This document shows positions 26,007 through 36,209 of a stretch of 64,000 nt of DNA, one piece after another (position 1 is the stretch's first letter; every line of letters begins with the position of its first letter). A program made the translations under genes and the position numbers. The stretch covers positions 310,001-374,000 of the forward strand of contig NZ_PXYJ01000002.1 of assembly GCF_003012815.1 (NCBI RefSeq), given 5' to 3'. A model generated the notes under the pieces. The model did not search any database. It was not told the origin of the DNA and saw only the letters and a program-made list of their open reading frames with translations. Source of the stretch: Allosphingosinicella vermicomposti (GTDB taxonomy: Bacteria > Pseudomonadota > Alphaproteobacteria > Sphingomonadales > Sphingomonadaceae).

Positions 26007-26873
26007 TCACCGGAAGATCACCGTCTTGCCGCCATTCATCAAAATGCGCCGCTCCGCCGCCCAGCCGACGGCGCGGGCCAGCACCTGCGCTTCGACGTCG
26101 CGACCGATGCGGACGAGATCCTCGACGCTCGCTCGGTGATCGACGCGCTCCACCGCCTGTTCGATGATCGGTCCTTCGTCCAAATCGGCGGTGACATAAT
26201 GGGCGGTGGCACCGATCAGCTTCACGCCGCGATCATGGGCCCGGTGATAAGGCCGCGCGCCCTTGAACCCCGGCAGGAAGCTATGGTGGATGTTGATGCA
26301 CCGCCCCTCCAGCCGCGCCGCAAGGTTGGAAGAGAGGACTTGCATGTAGCGGGCAAGAACGAGCAATTCCGCGCCGGTGCCATCCATCACGTCGAGGATT
26401 GCGGCCTCCTGCGCCTCGCGATTGTCTGCTCCCACAGGGAGGTGATGGAACGACAATCCATGCCATTCGGTCAGGGCACGGCAGTTTTCGTGATTGGACA
26501 CCACCGCCACGATGTCGATCGGCAGGCTGCCCGTCGACCAGCGGTGGAGCAGATCGTTGAGGCAATGGCTGGCCTTTGACACCGCGATCACGGTCTTCAG
26601 TCGGTCGACCGCCGACACCATTGTCCAGTCAAATCCCGACTGCTCCGCGACCGGCGCGAAGACCTCCTTCAACTCGCCAAGCCCGTCCGGAAAGCGCGGG
26701 CCAGCGCCCCGAAACGCGACGCGCATGAAGAAGCGCCCGGTTTCCGTGTCGGCATATTGCTGACTGTCGAGAATGAAACCGTCGCGTTCCGCCAGGAAGC
26801 CGCTGACCGCCGCGACGATCCCCGTCCGGTCCTCCGCGGTGAAGGTGAGAATATAGGGATCGGCGGCGGCCAT
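26007..26873 (-). CDS. purU: Formyltetrahydrofolate deformylase
   Basis: This 288-residue enzyme hydrolyses 10-formyl-THF to formate and THF. Residues ~5-85 are an ACT-like regulatory domain (YILTFTAEDRTGIVAAV), and the rest is the formyl-transferase fold with VSNHENC, the catalytic INIHHSFLPGFKGA and GATAHYVTADLDEGPII. ATG 26873 is 5 nt after the frmA stop; the longer frame overlaps frmA and is rejected. In the formaldehyde gene set it could balance one-carbon units and formate. Confidence 0.94.
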   Translation of the reverse strand: MAAADPYILTFTAEDRTGIVAAVSGFLAERDGFILDSQQYADTETGRFFMRVAFRGAGPRFPDGLGELKEVFAPVAEQSGFDWTMVSAVDRLKTVIAVSKASHCLNDLLHRWSTGSLPIDIVAVVSNHENCRALTEWHGLSFHHLPVGADNREAQEAAILDVMDGTGAELLVLARYMQVLSSNLAARLEGRCINIHHSFLPGFKGARPYHRAHDRGVKLIGATAHYVTADLDEGPIIEQAVERVDHRASVEDLVRIGRDVEAQVLARAVGWAAERRILMNGGKTVIFR

Positions 26874-26878
26874 CGGAC

Positions 26879-27991
26879 TTAGTAGACCACGACGCTGCGG
26901 ATGCTCTCGCCCTGGTGCATCAGATCGAACGCCTTGTTGATGTCGTCGAGCGGCATCGTGTGGGTGATGAGCGGGTCGATGGAAATTTTGCCGTCCATAT
27001 ACCAATCGACGATCTTCGGAACATCCGTCCGCCCGCGCGCGCCGCCAAAGGCCGATCCTTTCCAGACGCGGCCGGTGACGAGTTGGAAAGGTCGCGTGGA
27101 GATTTCCCGGCCCGCCTCGGCAACGCCGATGATGACGCTTTCTCCCCAGCCGCGGTGGCAGCATTCGAGCGCCTGACGCATCACGTCCGTATTGCCGGTG
27201 CAGTCAAAGCTATAGTCCGCGCCGCCGTCGGTCACATCGAGGATCGCCTGCACGACCTTATCGTTGCCGACATCGCGCGGATTGATGAAATGGGTCATGC
27301 CGAAGGTTTCGGCCATGGCACGCTTCGAAGGATTGATGTCGACGCCGATAATCTTGTCCGCGCCGACCAGTTTCGCGCCCTGAATGACGTTGAGGCCGAT
27401 CCCGCCAAGGCCGAACACGACGACGTTGGCGCCCGGCTCCACGCCTGCCGTCCAGATCACCGCGCCGACGCCGGTGGTTACACCGCAGCCGATATAGCAA
27501 ATCTTGTCGAACGGAGCGTCGGGGCGAACCTTCGCCACCGCAATCTCCGGCATTACGGTGAAGTTCGAGAAAGTCGAGCAGCCCATATAGTGATAGATGG
27601 TCTCGTTCCCGAGGCGGAAGCGGCTCGTCCCGTCCGGCATCAGCCCGCGTCCCTGCGTCGCACGGATCGAGGTGCAGAGGTTGGTCTTCTGGGAAAGGCA
27701 CGACTTACACTGGCGACATTCAGGCGTGTAGAGCGGGATGACGTGATCGCCGACCTTTACCGACGCGACGCCCGGCCCGACTTCGCGCACGATCCCAGCG
27801 CCTTCATGGCCAAGGATCGAGGGGAAGATGCCCTCACTGTCCTTGCCTTCCAACGTATAGGCGTCGGTATGGCAGATGCCCGTCGCCATAATCTCAACCA
27901 ACACCTCACCTGCCTTCGGTCCTTCAAGGTCGACCTCGTGGATTTCGAGCGGCTTGTTCGGGGCAACGGCAATAGCGGCGCGGGTTTTCAT
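26879..27991 (-). CDS. frmA: S-(hydroxymethyl)glutathione dehydrogenase, class III alcohol dehydrogenase
   Basis: This 370-residue zinc enzyme oxidises the formaldehyde-glutathione adduct with NAD+; it also reduces S-nitrosoglutathione. It shows [29 protein letters not shown], the structural-zinc cysteines CRQCKSC...C, the catalytic CGVTTGVGA and the NAD loop [16 protein letters not shown] with IGVDINPSK. It is first of frmA-purU-fghA. A weak ribosome site (GGAGAATG) precedes the ATG at 27991. A palindrome lies upstream. Confidence 0.96.
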   Translation of the reverse strand: MKTRAAIAVAPNKPLEIHEVDLEGPKAGEVLVEIMATGICHTDAYTLEGKDSEGIFPSILGHEGAGIVREVGPGVASVKVGDHVIPLYTPECRQCKSCLSQKTNLCTSIRATQGRGLMPDGTSRFRLGNETIYHYMGCSTFSNFTVMPEIAVAKVRPDAPFDKICYIGCGVTTGVGAVIWTAGVEPGANVVVFGLGGIGLNVIQGAKLVGADKIIGVDINPSKRAMAETFGMTHFINPRDVGNDKVVQAILDVTDGGADYSFDCTGNTDVMRQALECCHRGWGESVIIGVAEAGREISTRPFQLVTGRVWKGSAFGGARGRTDVPKIVDWYMDGKISIDPLITHTMPLDDINKAFDLMHQGESIRSVVVY

Positions 27992-28055
27992 GTCATTCTC
28001 CAGTGTTCCTGCGCTTATGGCTCAAGCGCGTTTAGAGGCGCAACCTCTCCGCTTT

Positions 28056-28167
28056 CCGTTCGTCCTGAGTAGCCGTTGAGCTTGTCGAAACGGCGTATCA
28101 CAGGGGCCCGCGCGAAACGCTTCGATACGGACGTTCGCCGAGCTCAGTCCCTACTCAGCACGAACGG
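28056..28167. repeat. Intergenic palindrome, CCGTTCGTCCTGAGTAG type
   Basis: CCGTTCGTCCTGAGTAG (28056-28072) and CTACTCAGCACGAACGG (28151-28167) are inverted with one mismatch. The interior includes GTCGAAACGGCGTATC and its partner GCTTCGATACGG. The right arm is identical in the copy at 44205-44306. Confidence 0.8.
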
Positions 28168-28176
28168 GTTTTTGGA

Positions 28177-29748
28177 TCAGCGCAACCGCGTCCAGTCTTT
28201 CAGCACCGCCTGCGCCGCATTGTGCCCCGGCGCCCCAGTCACACCACCGCCCGGATGCGCGCCCGAACCGCAGAGATAGAGGCCGGGGAGCGGCATCCGA
28301 TAATCGGCATGGCCAAGCATCGGGCGGGCTGAAAAAAGCTGATCGAGGCCCATCTTGCCGTGAAAAATATCCCCGCCGATCAGGTTGAACCGCCGTTCCA
28401 GATCCAGCGGAGACAAGGCCAACCGCCCGACGACGGAAGCCTTGAAACCCGGTGCATAGTCGTCGACCGTGTCGATGATGTGGTCCGCGACCTCTTCTCG
28501 GCGCGCCTCCCAGCCGCCGGGCACTTTGTAAGGAAAGTGCTGGCAGAAGAGGCTCGCCACATGCTTCCCCTCCGGCGCAAGGCTGTCGTCCAGCGTCGAG
28601 GGGATCAACATCTCGATAATCGGCTGTTTCGACCAGCCATCCCGCTTCGCATCGATGAAAGCGCGGTCCATATATTCCAGCGAGGGCGCCATGATGATCC
28701 CGGCGGTGAGATGATCGCCAGGTTCTAGCAGGCTGGTGAAGCGCGGCAGTTCGGAAAGCGCGACGTTCATCCGGAATGTCGCCGACTCGCTTGCCCAACC
28801 TGACATGCGGCGCCCAATCTCCGGAGCGACGGCGCCTGCGGGCACGAGCTTCTCAAAAAGCAATTTGGGATGCACGCCCGCCACGAGCGCCTTGGCGCGA
28901 TAGGCCTTCCCTCCCGCGACCGCGCCGATAGCCCTTCCCTGTTCCACGATGATCTCGTCAACGGCCATGTCGAGAACGATTTCGACGCCCTTTTCCTCCG
29001 CCGCCTTCGCCATAGCCTGCGTGATCGCGCCCATGCCTCCAATCGCATGGCCCCAGGCTCCTGGCACGCCCGCCGCCTCGCCGAACAGATGGTGGAGCAG
29101 GACATAGGCTGAGCCGGGCGTGTCAGGGCTGGCATAATTGCCGACGACCGCGTCGAAGCCGAACAGGGCTTTGACGATGTCCGTCTCGAAAAACCGATTG
29201 AGGATATCGCTCGCACTCTTGGTGAAGAAATCGAAGAGGTGGCGTTGATCCTCAAGGCCCATGCCGCGCACGCCGTTGCCGAGCTTGAGAAGCGCGAGGA
29301 TATCGGCCAGCCCGCCTCCGACATTGGGCGGCGCGCGGAGCAGCCAGTCCTGCAGGATGCGGACCACCTTTTCGAGCGAGGCGGAATAAGCGTCATAAGC
29401 GATCGCGTCCTTTTCCGAATGACGCGCGATCTCGCGCCGGGTCAGGCCGTCCCGGCCTGCGAGCAGATAGTCTTTGCCGAAGGTCGGCAGGAAATTGTCG
29501 ACCTTCCGGAGCACCACCTTCAGGCCGTGGTCGTAAAGCCGCATGTCGCGGATGACCTTGGGGTTGAGGAGGCTTACCGTGTAGCTCGCCGTCGAGTTGC
29601 GGTAGCCGGGTGCGAACTCCTCGGTCACTGCCGCGCCCCCCACGACGTGGCGCCGCTCAAGCATCGTGACCTTCAGCCCCTTCGACGCGAGATAATAAGC
29701 GCAGACGAGGGCGTTATGCCCCGCGCCGATGATGAGGATGTCGGTCAT
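28177..29748 (-). CDS. FAD-dependent oxidoreductase, PYROXD2 / phytoene-dehydrogenase like
   Basis: This 523-residue flavoprotein begins ILIIGAGHNALVCAYYLA (FAD Rossmann) followed by GVKVTMLERRHVVGGAA-like sequence (here GLKVTMLERRHVVGGA), HLLGG-type domains and a C-terminal LYLCGSGAHPGGGVTGAPGHNAA that closes the FAD site, as in phytoene desaturase relatives and human PYROXD2. It is not a dedicated carotenoid enzyme by context: crt genes are absent and hmgA follows. The substrate is unknown. It lies downstream of hmgA on the same strand, with a palindrome between. Confidence 0.88.
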   Translation of the reverse strand: MTDILIIGAGHNALVCAYYLASKGLKVTMLERRHVVGGAAVTEEFAPGYRNSTASYTVSLLNPKVIRDMRLYDHGLKVVLRKVDNFLPTFGKDYLLAGRDGLTRREIARHSEKDAIAYDAYSASLEKVVRILQDWLLRAPPNVGGGLADILALLKLGNGVRGMGLEDQRHLFDFFTKSASDILNRFFETDIVKALFGFDAVVGNYASPDTPGSAYVLLHHLFGEAAGVPGAWGHAIGGMGAITQAMAKAAEEKGVEIVLDMAVDEIIVEQGRAIGAVAGGKAYRAKALVAGVHPKLLFEKLVPAGAVAPEIGRRMSGWASESATFRMNVALSELPRFTSLLEPGDHLTAGIIMAPSLEYMDRAFIDAKRDGWSKQPIIEMLIPSTLDDSLAPEGKHVASLFCQHFPYKVPGGWEARREEVADHIIDTVDDYAPGFKASVVGRLALSPLDLERRFNLIGGDIFHGKMGLDQLFSARPMLGHADYRMPLPGLYLCGSGAHPGGGVTGAPGHNAAQAVLKDWTRLR

Positions 29749-29767
29749 TTACCTCGCCGCCCCATCA

Positions 29768-29840
29768 CCGTTCGTGTCGAGCGAAGTCGAGGCACGTGGG
29801 ATCTCGCAGACACTTCTCGACTTCGCTCGAAGCGAACGGG
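29768..29840. repeat. Intergenic palindrome, CCGTTCG...GTCGAG type
   Basis: The 24-nt left arm at 29768 (CCGTTCGTGTCGAGCG then AAGTCGAG) pairs with the right arm ending at 29840 except at two positions. Its centre is short and unrelated to the other copies. Confidence 0.7.
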
Positions 29841-29845
29841 GTGGG

Positions 29846-31138
29846 TCAAGGAAGCTGCGCCTTCGGAAAGCCGCCCCAGGCTTCATCATAGTCGCCCTGC
29901 AGCTTGTCCGTTTCCAGCGCGAAGCGGGTTGGGACGTAGGGCCAGCAACTTTCAACCATGAAGGCCATAGTGCCCTCAATCTTGTGCGGCTTCAGTTCCG
30001 CCTCGCTCGCGCCCTTCCAACTCGCGACGTCAGGGCCGTGGCCAGCCATCAGATTGTGCAGGCTCATCGCACCGGGCGCGAAGCCGTCGGCCTTGGCGTC
30101 ATAGGCGCCGTGGATCAGGCCCATGCACTCGCTCATGACGTTGCGGTGGAACCATGGCGGGCGGAACGTGTCTTCGGCCACCATCCAGCGCGGCGGGAAG
30201 ATGACGAAATCGGCATTCGCCCGGCCCGGCGTTTCCGATGGGCTGGTCAGCACCGTGAAGATCGACGGATCGGGGTGATCGTAGCTCACCGTGCCGATCG
30301 TGTTGAATTTCGACAGATCATATTTCCACGGCGCAAGGTTGCCATGCCAGGCGACCACGTCGAGCGGGCTATGATCGAGCGTCGTCGTCCACAGGCTGCC
30401 CATATATTTCTGGATCAGCTCGACCTCGCCCTCCGCATCCTCATATTGCGCATGCGGCGTCTGGAAATCGCGGGGATTGGCAAGGCCGTTGGAGCCGATC
30501 GGGCCAAGGTCGGGCAAGCGAAACAGGGCGCCATGATTTTCCGCCACATATCCCCGCGCCTTCCCATCCGGCAGCGCGGCCCGGAATCGAACGCCGCGCG
30601 GCACCAATGCGATCTCGCCCGGCGCGATGTCGATGCGGCCCATTTCGGTATAGAGCGTCAGCCGCCCCTGCTCAGGGATGAAGAGCATTTCGCCATCGGC
30701 ATTGAAGAAGCAGCGATGCTGCATGTCCTTGTTCGCGGCATAGATATGCACCGCGACGCCGGTCAGATCGGCCGGATCGCGATTGGCCATCATGGTCGTC
30801 ATGCCATCGATGAGGTCGGTCGGCTCCGAGGGCACATCGATCGGATTCCAGCGCAGGCGGTTTGGCGCAACCGGCTCCTTTACGATGCCGGGCGCAAAAA
30901 GCTTAGCGCCTTCATAGCGGCGATAGGGCGGATGCTCGGCGCTTGGCCGCATCCGGTAGAGCCAGGAGCGGCGGTTCTCGTGACGCGGCGCGGTGAAGGC
31001 GGTGCCGGAGAGCTGTTCGGCATAAAGCCCAAAGGCGGGCCTCTGCGGCGAGTTGCGGCCTTCGGGAAGGGCGCCGGGAACGGCCTCCGTCGCGAAATGG
31101 CTGCCGAAGCCGCCGGATTGATAGCCTTCCTGGCTCAT
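29846..31138 (-). CDS. hmgA: Homogentisate 1,2-dioxygenase
   Basis: This 430-residue iron enzyme opens the ring of homogentisate in tyrosine/phenylalanine breakdown to maleylacetoacetate. It opens [13 protein letters not shown]-like (here [19 protein letters not shown]), and has [12 protein letters not shown], the cupin PVEG-like core, and the Fe-site region [25 protein letters not shown] near the C-terminus. No maiA or fahA gene is adjacent. ATG 31138 follows GGAGAGAAGGC. Confidence 0.94.
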   Translation of the reverse strand: MSQEGYQSGGFGSHFATEAVPGALPEGRNSPQRPAFGLYAEQLSGTAFTAPRHENRRSWLYRMRPSAEHPPYRRYEGAKLFAPGIVKEPVAPNRLRWNPIDVPSEPTDLIDGMTTMMANRDPADLTGVAVHIYAANKDMQHRCFFNADGEMLFIPEQGRLTLYTEMGRIDIAPGEIALVPRGVRFRAALPDGKARGYVAENHGALFRLPDLGPIGSNGLANPRDFQTPHAQYEDAEGEVELIQKYMGSLWTTTLDHSPLDVVAWHGNLAPWKYDLSKFNTIGTVSYDHPDPSIFTVLTSPSETPGRANADFVIFPPRWMVAEDTFRPPWFHRNVMSECMGLIHGAYDAKADGFAPGAMSLHNLMAGHGPDVASWKGASEAELKPHKIEGTMAFMVESCWPYVPTRFALETDKLQGDYDEAWGGFPKAQLP

Positions 31139-31153
31139 GCCTTCTCTCCAAGA

Positions 31154-31240
31154 CCGTTCGGACTAAGCTTGTCGAAGCCCTGTTTTCCTTTCCCCTCCCT
31201 AAGGGGAAAGGCAGTCCTTCGACAAGCTCAGGACGAACGG
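31154..31240. repeat. Intergenic palindrome, CTAAGCTTGTCGAAG type
   Basis: CCGTTCGGACTAAGCTTGTCGAAG and CTTCGACAAGCTCAGGACGAACGG are inverted arms with about two mismatches. It lies between gor and hmgA. Confidence 0.75.
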
Positions 31241-31262
31241 GGTGCGCGGAGAGATTGGCGCC

Positions 31263-32609
31263 TTATTTCATCAACACCAATTCTTCCGCCATGCTCGGAT
31301 GAAGGGCGACCACTTCGTCAAACTGGCTCTTCTTCAATTTGGCTTTCACCGCGATGGCAGCGGCCTGCAAAATCTCGGGCGCATCCGGGCCGATCATGTG
31401 GATGCCGACCACCACGTCCGTGTCGCCGTTCACCACCAATTTGTAGAGCGCCCGCTCGTTGCGCCCGGCCAGGACATTCTTCATCGGGCGGAAATCGGAC
31501 GTGAAGATCTTCACCGACCCGAGCGTATTGCGCGCCTCGCTTTCGGTGAGGCCGACGCCCGCGAGCGGGGGGTGACTGAACACGGCGGACGGGATGCAGC
31601 TATAGTCGACCTTTGTCGGCTTGTTGCCGAAGAAGGTGTCGGCGAATGCCTGTCCCTCGCGGATCGCGATCGGCGTCAATTGCACCCGGTTCGTCACGTC
31701 GCCCACCGCAAAGATGGACGGGCAGGTCGTGCGGTTCACGTCGTCCACGACCACGGCGCCGTTCTTGTCGACTTCGACGCCCGCTTTTTCCAGCCCAAGA
31801 CCCTTGGTGTGCGGGGCCCGACCGGTGGCAAAGAGCAGCGTGTCCGCCTCGATCGGATCGTGACTGGACATGTGGATGCGCAAGCGCCCATCCTCCATCT
31901 TCTCAATCTTCGTGAATTCGTTGTGGAAGAGGAATTCGATCCCGTTCATCGTCGAGATCTGGAGCAGGCGGTCGCGGATCTGCGCGTCATATTGACGCAA
32001 TATCTTGTCGCTGCGATTGACGAGCGTCACCTTGCTTCCGAACTCGTGGAAGATGCCGGCAAATTCGTTGGCGATATAGCCGCCGCCCGCGATCACGATC
32101 CGCTCGGGTATCTTGTCGAGGCCGAACACCTCGTTCGACGTGATGCCATGTTCGCAGCCCTCGATCGGCGGGATGGCCGGCCAGGCGCCGGTCGCGATCA
32201 GGATCTTGCTCGCGCTGATCATGCGGCCGCTCGCCAGCCTGACTTCATTGGGGCCGCTAATGGTGGCGCGTTCGTGGAAGATTTCGACCTGGTTGCTTTC
32301 CAGCGTCTGTGTGTAGAGCCCCTCGATCCGGCTGACGTCGGCGGCGACATTGTCGCGCAGCACCGGCCAGTCGAACTTGCACTCTTTGATATGCCAGCCA
32401 AAGCGTGCGGCATCCATCACGTCCTCGGCAAAGTGGGCGCCATAGACGAGCATTTTCTTGGGGACGCAGCCCCGGATGACGCAGGTGCCGCCGACACGAT
32501 GCTCTTCGGCCACCGCCACCTTCGCGCCATGCGCCGCCGCGACACGTGAAGCGCGAACACCGCCCGATCCGGCGCCAATGACGAAGAGGTCGTAATCGTA
32601 CTGGGTCAT
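31263..32609 (-). CDS. gor: Glutathione-disulfide reductase
   Basis: This 448-residue NADPH-dependent flavoprotein keeps glutathione reduced. It starts MTQYDYDLFVIGAGSGGVRAS (FAD), has the redox-active GGTCVIRGCVPKKML, the NADPH loop GGGYIANEFAG near 175, and the C-terminal ALHPSMAEELVLMK with the His-Glu pair. The ATG at 32609 is chosen because an upstream in-frame codon falls in a palindromic repeat. Glutathione-using genes nearby (frmA/fghA, GST) fit the same pool. Confidence 0.95.
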   Translation of the reverse strand: MTQYDYDLFVIGAGSGGVRASRVAAAHGAKVAVAEEHRVGGTCVIRGCVPKKMLVYGAHFAEDVMDAARFGWHIKECKFDWPVLRDNVAADVSRIEGLYTQTLESNQVEIFHERATISGPNEVRLASGRMISASKILIATGAWPAIPPIEGCEHGITSNEVFGLDKIPERIVIAGGGYIANEFAGIFHEFGSKVTLVNRSDKILRQYDAQIRDRLLQISTMNGIEFLFHNEFTKIEKMEDGRLRIHMSSHDPIEADTLLFATGRAPHTKGLGLEKAGVEVDKNGAVVVDDVNRTTCPSIFAVGDVTNRVQLTPIAIREGQAFADTFFGNKPTKVDYSCIPSAVFSHPPLAGVGLTESEARNTLGSVKIFTSDFRPMKNVLAGRNERALYKLVVNGDTDVVVGIHMIGPDAPEILQAAAIAVKAKLKKSQFDEVVALHPSMAEELVLMK

Positions 32610-32623
32610 GGTCGCTCCTTCAT

Positions 32624-32692
32624 CGTCATTGCGAGCGTAGCGAAGCAATCCAGACTTAGGAGGTGGATTGCTTCGCTACGCTCGCAATAACG
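32624..32692. repeat. Intergenic palindrome, CATTGCGAGCGTAGCGAAGCAATCC type
   Basis: The 29-nt arm at 32624-32652 and its partner at 32664-32692 are reverse complements with one mismatch (CGTCATTGCGAG... versus ...CTCGCAATAACG). It fills the gap between the pgi stop and the gor start. A related copy lies at 57795-57868. Confidence 0.8.
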
Positions 32693-32693
32693 G

Positions 32694-34193
32694 TTACTGA
32701 TTTTCTCCAAACGCCCGTTCGATCAGCGCCTGGGTGGATGGATCGAACTCCAGCCCGCCGCTGTCGATCGCCTTTGCCATTTCCTTGCCAAGCTCCACGC
32801 CGAACTGATCGAAGGCATTGATGCCGAGCAGGACGGCATTCACGAACGTCCGCTGCTCGTAAAAGGCGATGAGCGCGCCAAGCGTGCGGGGATCGACGCT
32901 GTCGAGCAGGATGGTCGTCGAGGGCCGGTCGCCCGGATAAGACCGCGCCGGATCGTCCGACTGCTTGCCCTCCATCAGCGCCGCCCCTTGTGCGAAACAA
33001 TTGACCAGCAATTGTCGGTGATGATCGAACTCCAGCCCATGTTCGGGTTCGATCGCGGCGACGAACTCGACGGGCACGAGATGCGTGCCCTGATGAAGAA
33101 GCTGAAATACGGCATGTTGCGCGTCGGTGCCGACACCACCCCAGGTGATGAGCGATGTGGCACGGCCGACCGGCTGGCCGCTCACCGTCACGCTTTTCCC
33201 ATTCGATTCCATTTCCAGCTGCTGGAGATAGGGGGCGAGCAACCGCAGCCGTTCGTCATAGGCGAAGACGGCACGGGTTTGGCAGTCGCGCACATTGGCG
33301 TAATAGCGGTCCGCAAAGGCGGCGATTACCGGCGCATTTCCGCGGAGCGGCGCGGTGCGGAAATGGCGGTCCATCGCCGATGCGCCTTCCAGCAGGCTTT
33401 CAAAAGCATCCCACCCGAGCGCCAGCGCGGCGGGGAAGCCGATGGACGACCAGAGCGAATAACGCCCCCCGACGCTTTCGGAAAAAGGCAGAATGCGCGT
33501 TTCATCGACGCCGAACTCAATGGCCTTTTCGGGATTAGCGGTCAGCGCGACGACCCGCCCGAAGGGGTCGGCGACGCCGTGCTCCTCCAGCCAGGCGAGC
33601 GCCGAGCGGGCATTCAGCATCGTCTCGGTCGTCGTGAAGGTCTTCGACGCAATCGCGACAAGGGTGGCCGAGGGGTCGAAACGCCGCAGCGCCTCTTCCA
33701 ACGCGGCGCCATCGACGTTGGACACGACGGCCACGTCATAGCGGCTCTCATCCCGACCCAGCGCATCGACCAAGAAATCCGGGCCAAGCGCCGAGCCGCC
33801 GATGCCGATGTGGAGGATGTGGCGGATCGGCCCGAAGGCGCCCGCCTCGATCGCATCGATCAGGCTCCGCATCCGCGCATGGAGCGCCTGCGCGCGTTCG
33901 ACGCTTTCCGGCGCGCCGTGACCGCGCTCGGCACTATGCTCGACGGCCCGCCCTTCGGTCACATTCACTTTTTCGCCAGCGAACAGGGCGTCGCGCGCCC
34001 GATCAAACTGCATTTCGTCAGCGAGCGCTTCGAACGCCGACAGAACATCCTGCGTGAGATGCGTTTTAGAAAAATCGAAGCGGATACCACCTTCGTCAAC
34101 CGTGAGCCGAGAAAGGCGATCCGGCTCGGCTGCAAAGAGGTCCGTGAGGCGCGCGGTATTCGCCTGTTCAACCCTTGCCCACGCGTCGCTCAT
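32694..34193 (-). CDS. pgi: Glucose-6-phosphate isomerase
   Basis: This 499-residue enzyme interconverts glucose-6-phosphate and fructose-6-phosphate. It shows HIGIGGSALGPDFLVDAL, SKTFTTTETMLNA, SVGGRYSLWSSIGFPAAL, LMEGKQS, and QLLHQGTHLVPVEF with GINAFDQFGVELGK near the C-terminus. I use ATG 34193 because an AGGGAG sits 9 nt upstream; the earlier in-frame ATG (34202) would place that site directly against it. No glycolytic neighbour is present. Confidence 0.94.
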   Translation of the reverse strand: MSDAWARVEQANTARLTDLFAAEPDRLSRLTVDEGGIRFDFSKTHLTQDVLSAFEALADEMQFDRARDALFAGEKVNVTEGRAVEHSAERGHGAPESVERAQALHARMRSLIDAIEAGAFGPIRHILHIGIGGSALGPDFLVDALGRDESRYDVAVVSNVDGAALEEALRRFDPSATLVAIASKTFTTTETMLNARSALAWLEEHGVADPFGRVVALTANPEKAIEFGVDETRILPFSESVGGRYSLWSSIGFPAALALGWDAFESLLEGASAMDRHFRTAPLRGNAPVIAAFADRYYANVRDCQTRAVFAYDERLRLLAPYLQQLEMESNGKSVTVSGQPVGRATSLITWGGVGTDAQHAVFQLLHQGTHLVPVEFVAAIEPEHGLEFDHHRQLLVNCFAQGAALMEGKQSDDPARSYPGDRPSTTILLDSVDPRTLGALIAFYEQRTFVNAVLLGINAFDQFGVELGKEMAKAIDSGGLEFDPSTQALIERAFGENQ

Positions 34194-34254
34194 CTCGGCC
34201 ATCTCCCTTGTCGTTCGCGGCCTATCTAGGGAGCGTGGCGCGGAAAGCCTAGCC

Positions 34255-34827
34255 TCAGCGCAACTGCGCCTCGAACTCTTCCATACTGCGCACCGGGCGC
34301 GGCCAGCGAGCGTAAATGACGCGCCAGCTTACGAAAGAAAAGAACACTGCCAGCCCTGCGGTCAGCAACCACCACATGCCGCCATCCTGCATCGATACCC
34401 ATAGCATGTAGGCGAAAAGGAAGAGCACCGGCACGCCGATAAGGACCAGGTTGACGATCGCCGTCGTCATGCCCGGCCCGCAATAAAGCCGGTCGAACCC
34501 CCGCAATGCGACAATCGCCGCGGCAAAATCGCGCATGGTCGTACGATAATTTCCATGCTGCTCATAAGGCGTCAGCATGGCGGGCTTGGATTCGCCATCG
34601 AACCAGATCTTGGTTTCGTAAATGGGTGCGATTTCGCCCTGCAACTCTTGGATGGGACCGATGCGGAACTGGCGCAATTTGTCCACATTGGCGGCGGGGA
34701 TGATCAATTCTCCGGACTGGCTACCGGCAAGATGCAGCGCGCCGCCTTCGCAACGCACGATGATCTCGTCGCCGATCAGCCCGCGCCGCCGGAAGAAACC
34801 GTTCGTCAGACTCTTGAACCGTGCCAC
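34255..34827 (-). CDS. Membrane protein of unknown function
   Basis: This 190-residue protein opens with a ~110-residue hydrophilic domain (VARFKSLTNGFFRRRGL, ELIIPAANVDKLRQFRIG). Two membrane helices follow at about 125-147 (TTAIVNLVLIGVPVLFLFAY) and 152-172 (WWLLTAGLAVFFSFVSW). It ends in a basic stretch. A GTG at 34827 is preferred, since GGGGAGGGG lies 5 nt upstream; an ATG at 34848 is possible. No family is recognised. Confidence 0.6.
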   Translation of the reverse strand: MARFKSLTNGFFRRRGLIGDEIIVRCEGGALHLAGSQSGELIIPAANVDKLRQFRIGPIQELQGEIAPIYETKIWFDGESKPAMLTPYEQHGNYRTTMRDFAAAIVALRGFDRLYCGPGMTTAIVNLVLIGVPVLFLFAYMLWVSMQDGGMWWLLTAGLAVFFSFVSWRVIYARWPRPVRSMEEFEAQLR

Positions 34828-34866
34828 TTGACCCCTCCCCATAAGCATAGCGCCCCCGCGCCGCGA

Positions 34867-35502
34867 TCAGGCGGTATAGCGCGCCGTCGTCTTCGCCGCC
34901 ACCTCATCCGCGCTGACGCCCGGTGCGAGTTCGATGAGCTTGAACGGGCTCTGGTGATCGGGGCGCTGGAAGACGGCCAGGTCAGTGACGATCATGTCGA
35001 CCACATTCTTGCCGGTAAGCGGCAGGGTGCAGGCCGGAATGAACTTCGGATCGCCGTTCTTCGACACATGTTCCATGACGACGATGATCTTCTTGACGCC
35101 CGCGACGAGGTCCATCGCGCCGCCCATGCCCTTGATCATCTTGCCCGGGATCATCCAATTGGCGATGTCGCCGCCTTCGGACACTTCCATCGCGCCAAGG
35201 ACGGTGAGGTCGATATGACCCCCACGGATCATCGCGAAGCTGTCCGACGAGCTGAAATAGCTCGTCGAGGGAAGCTCGCTGATCGTCTGCTTGCCTGCAT
35301 TAATGAGGTCGGGATCGACCTGATCCTCATAAGGGAACGGTCCGATGCCGAGCATCCCGTTTTCCGACTGCAGCGTCACTTCCATGCCCGCCGGAATGTT
35401 GTTCGCGACGAGCGTCGGAATACCGATGCCGAGGTTCACATAGAAGCCGTCCTGAAGCTCCTGCGCGGCGCGCGCCGCCATCTGGTTGCGATCCCAGGCC
35501 AT
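34867..35502 (-). CDS. scoB: 3-oxoacid CoA-transferase, subunit B
   Basis: This 211-residue beta subunit transfers CoA from succinyl-CoA to acetoacetate (or a related 3-oxoacid). It has [15 protein letters not shown], the catalytic Glu in [29 protein letters not shown] and [14 protein letters not shown]. Its ATG shares a base with the stop of subunit A (TAATG), indicating translational coupling. No phenylacetate/adipate pathway genes are adjacent, so the natural 3-oxoacid is uncertain, although hmgA breakdown yields acetoacetate. Confidence 0.93.
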   Translation of the reverse strand: MAWDRNQMAARAAQELQDGFYVNLGIGIPTLVANNIPAGMEVTLQSENGMLGIGPFPYEDQVDPDLINAGKQTISELPSTSYFSSSDSFAMIRGGHIDLTVLGAMEVSEGGDIANWMIPGKMIKGMGGAMDLVAGVKKIIVVMEHVSKNGDPKFIPACTLPLTGKNVVDMIVTDLAVFQRPDHQSPFKLIELAPGVSADEVAAKTTARYTA

Positions 35503-36209
35503 TATGCGCTCTCCCTTTCGCGGGTCATGCGGAATTCGATCTTCTTGTCATAGGGCGCGCCAAGAACCAGGCGCTTCACGTAGATGCTGGGCAAATGGAT
35601 CGCGTCGGGGTCGAGGGAGCCGATCGGCACGATCTCCTCCACTTCCGCAACGCAGATGCGGCCCGCCGTCGCCATCGGCTGGTTGAAGTTGCGCGCCGTC
35701 TTGCGAAAGATGAGGTTGCCCGCTTCGTCCGCTTTCCAGCCCTTGATGATCGACAGGTCGGCGCGGATGCCGCGCTCGAGGATATAATCCTCGCCGTCGA
35801 AGGTCTTCACTTCCTTGCCCTCGGCGACGAGCGTGCCGACACCCGTCTTTGTATAAAACCCCGGAATGCCCGCGCCGCCCGCGCGGCAGCGTTCAGCGAG
35901 CGTCCCCTGCGGACAGAATTCGACCTCCAGCTCACCCGACAGATATTGTCGCTCGAACTCCTTATTCTCGCCGACATAGGAGGAAATCATCTTCTTGATC
36001 TGGCGGGTGCGCAGCAGCTTGCCCAGCCCCTCATTGTCGATCCCGGCATTGTTGGAGGCAATGGTGAGGTCTTTGACGCCCGAAGCCTGAATGGCGTCGA
36101 TCAGGCGCTCCGGAATGCCGCACAGGCCAAAGCCGCCCGCACAAATGGTCATGCCATCGAACAGCAGGCCGTCCAGCGCCGCGGCGGCGTCGGGATAGAT
36201 TTTCTTCAT
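35502..36209 (-). CDS. scoA: 3-oxoacid CoA-transferase, subunit A
   Basis: This 235-residue alpha subunit has the CoA-binding [15 protein letters not shown] near residue 25, the typical [40 protein letters not shown] and LDPDAIHLP. It pairs with the B subunit encoded immediately after it. ATG 36209 follows GGGAGCG; an upstream start (36233) is less likely. Reaction: succinyl-CoA + acetoacetate to succinate + acetoacetyl-CoA. Confidence 0.93.
   Translation of the reverse strand: MKKIYPDAAAALDGLLFDGMTICAGGFGLCGIPERLIDAIQASGVKDLTIASNNAGIDNEGLGKLLRTRQIKKMISSYVGENKEFERQYLSGELEVEFCPQGTLAERCRAGGAGIPGFYTKTGVGTLVAEGKEVKTFDGEDYILERGIRADLSIIKGWKADEAGNLIFRKTARNFNQPMATAGRICVAEVEEIVPIGSLDPDAIHLPSIYVKRLVLGAPYDKKIEFRMTRERESA

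Noticed and set aside
29729-31504. 591-codon plus-strand open frame opposite hmgA
   Set aside because: Antisense shadow of the hmgA and gor region; low-complexity composition.
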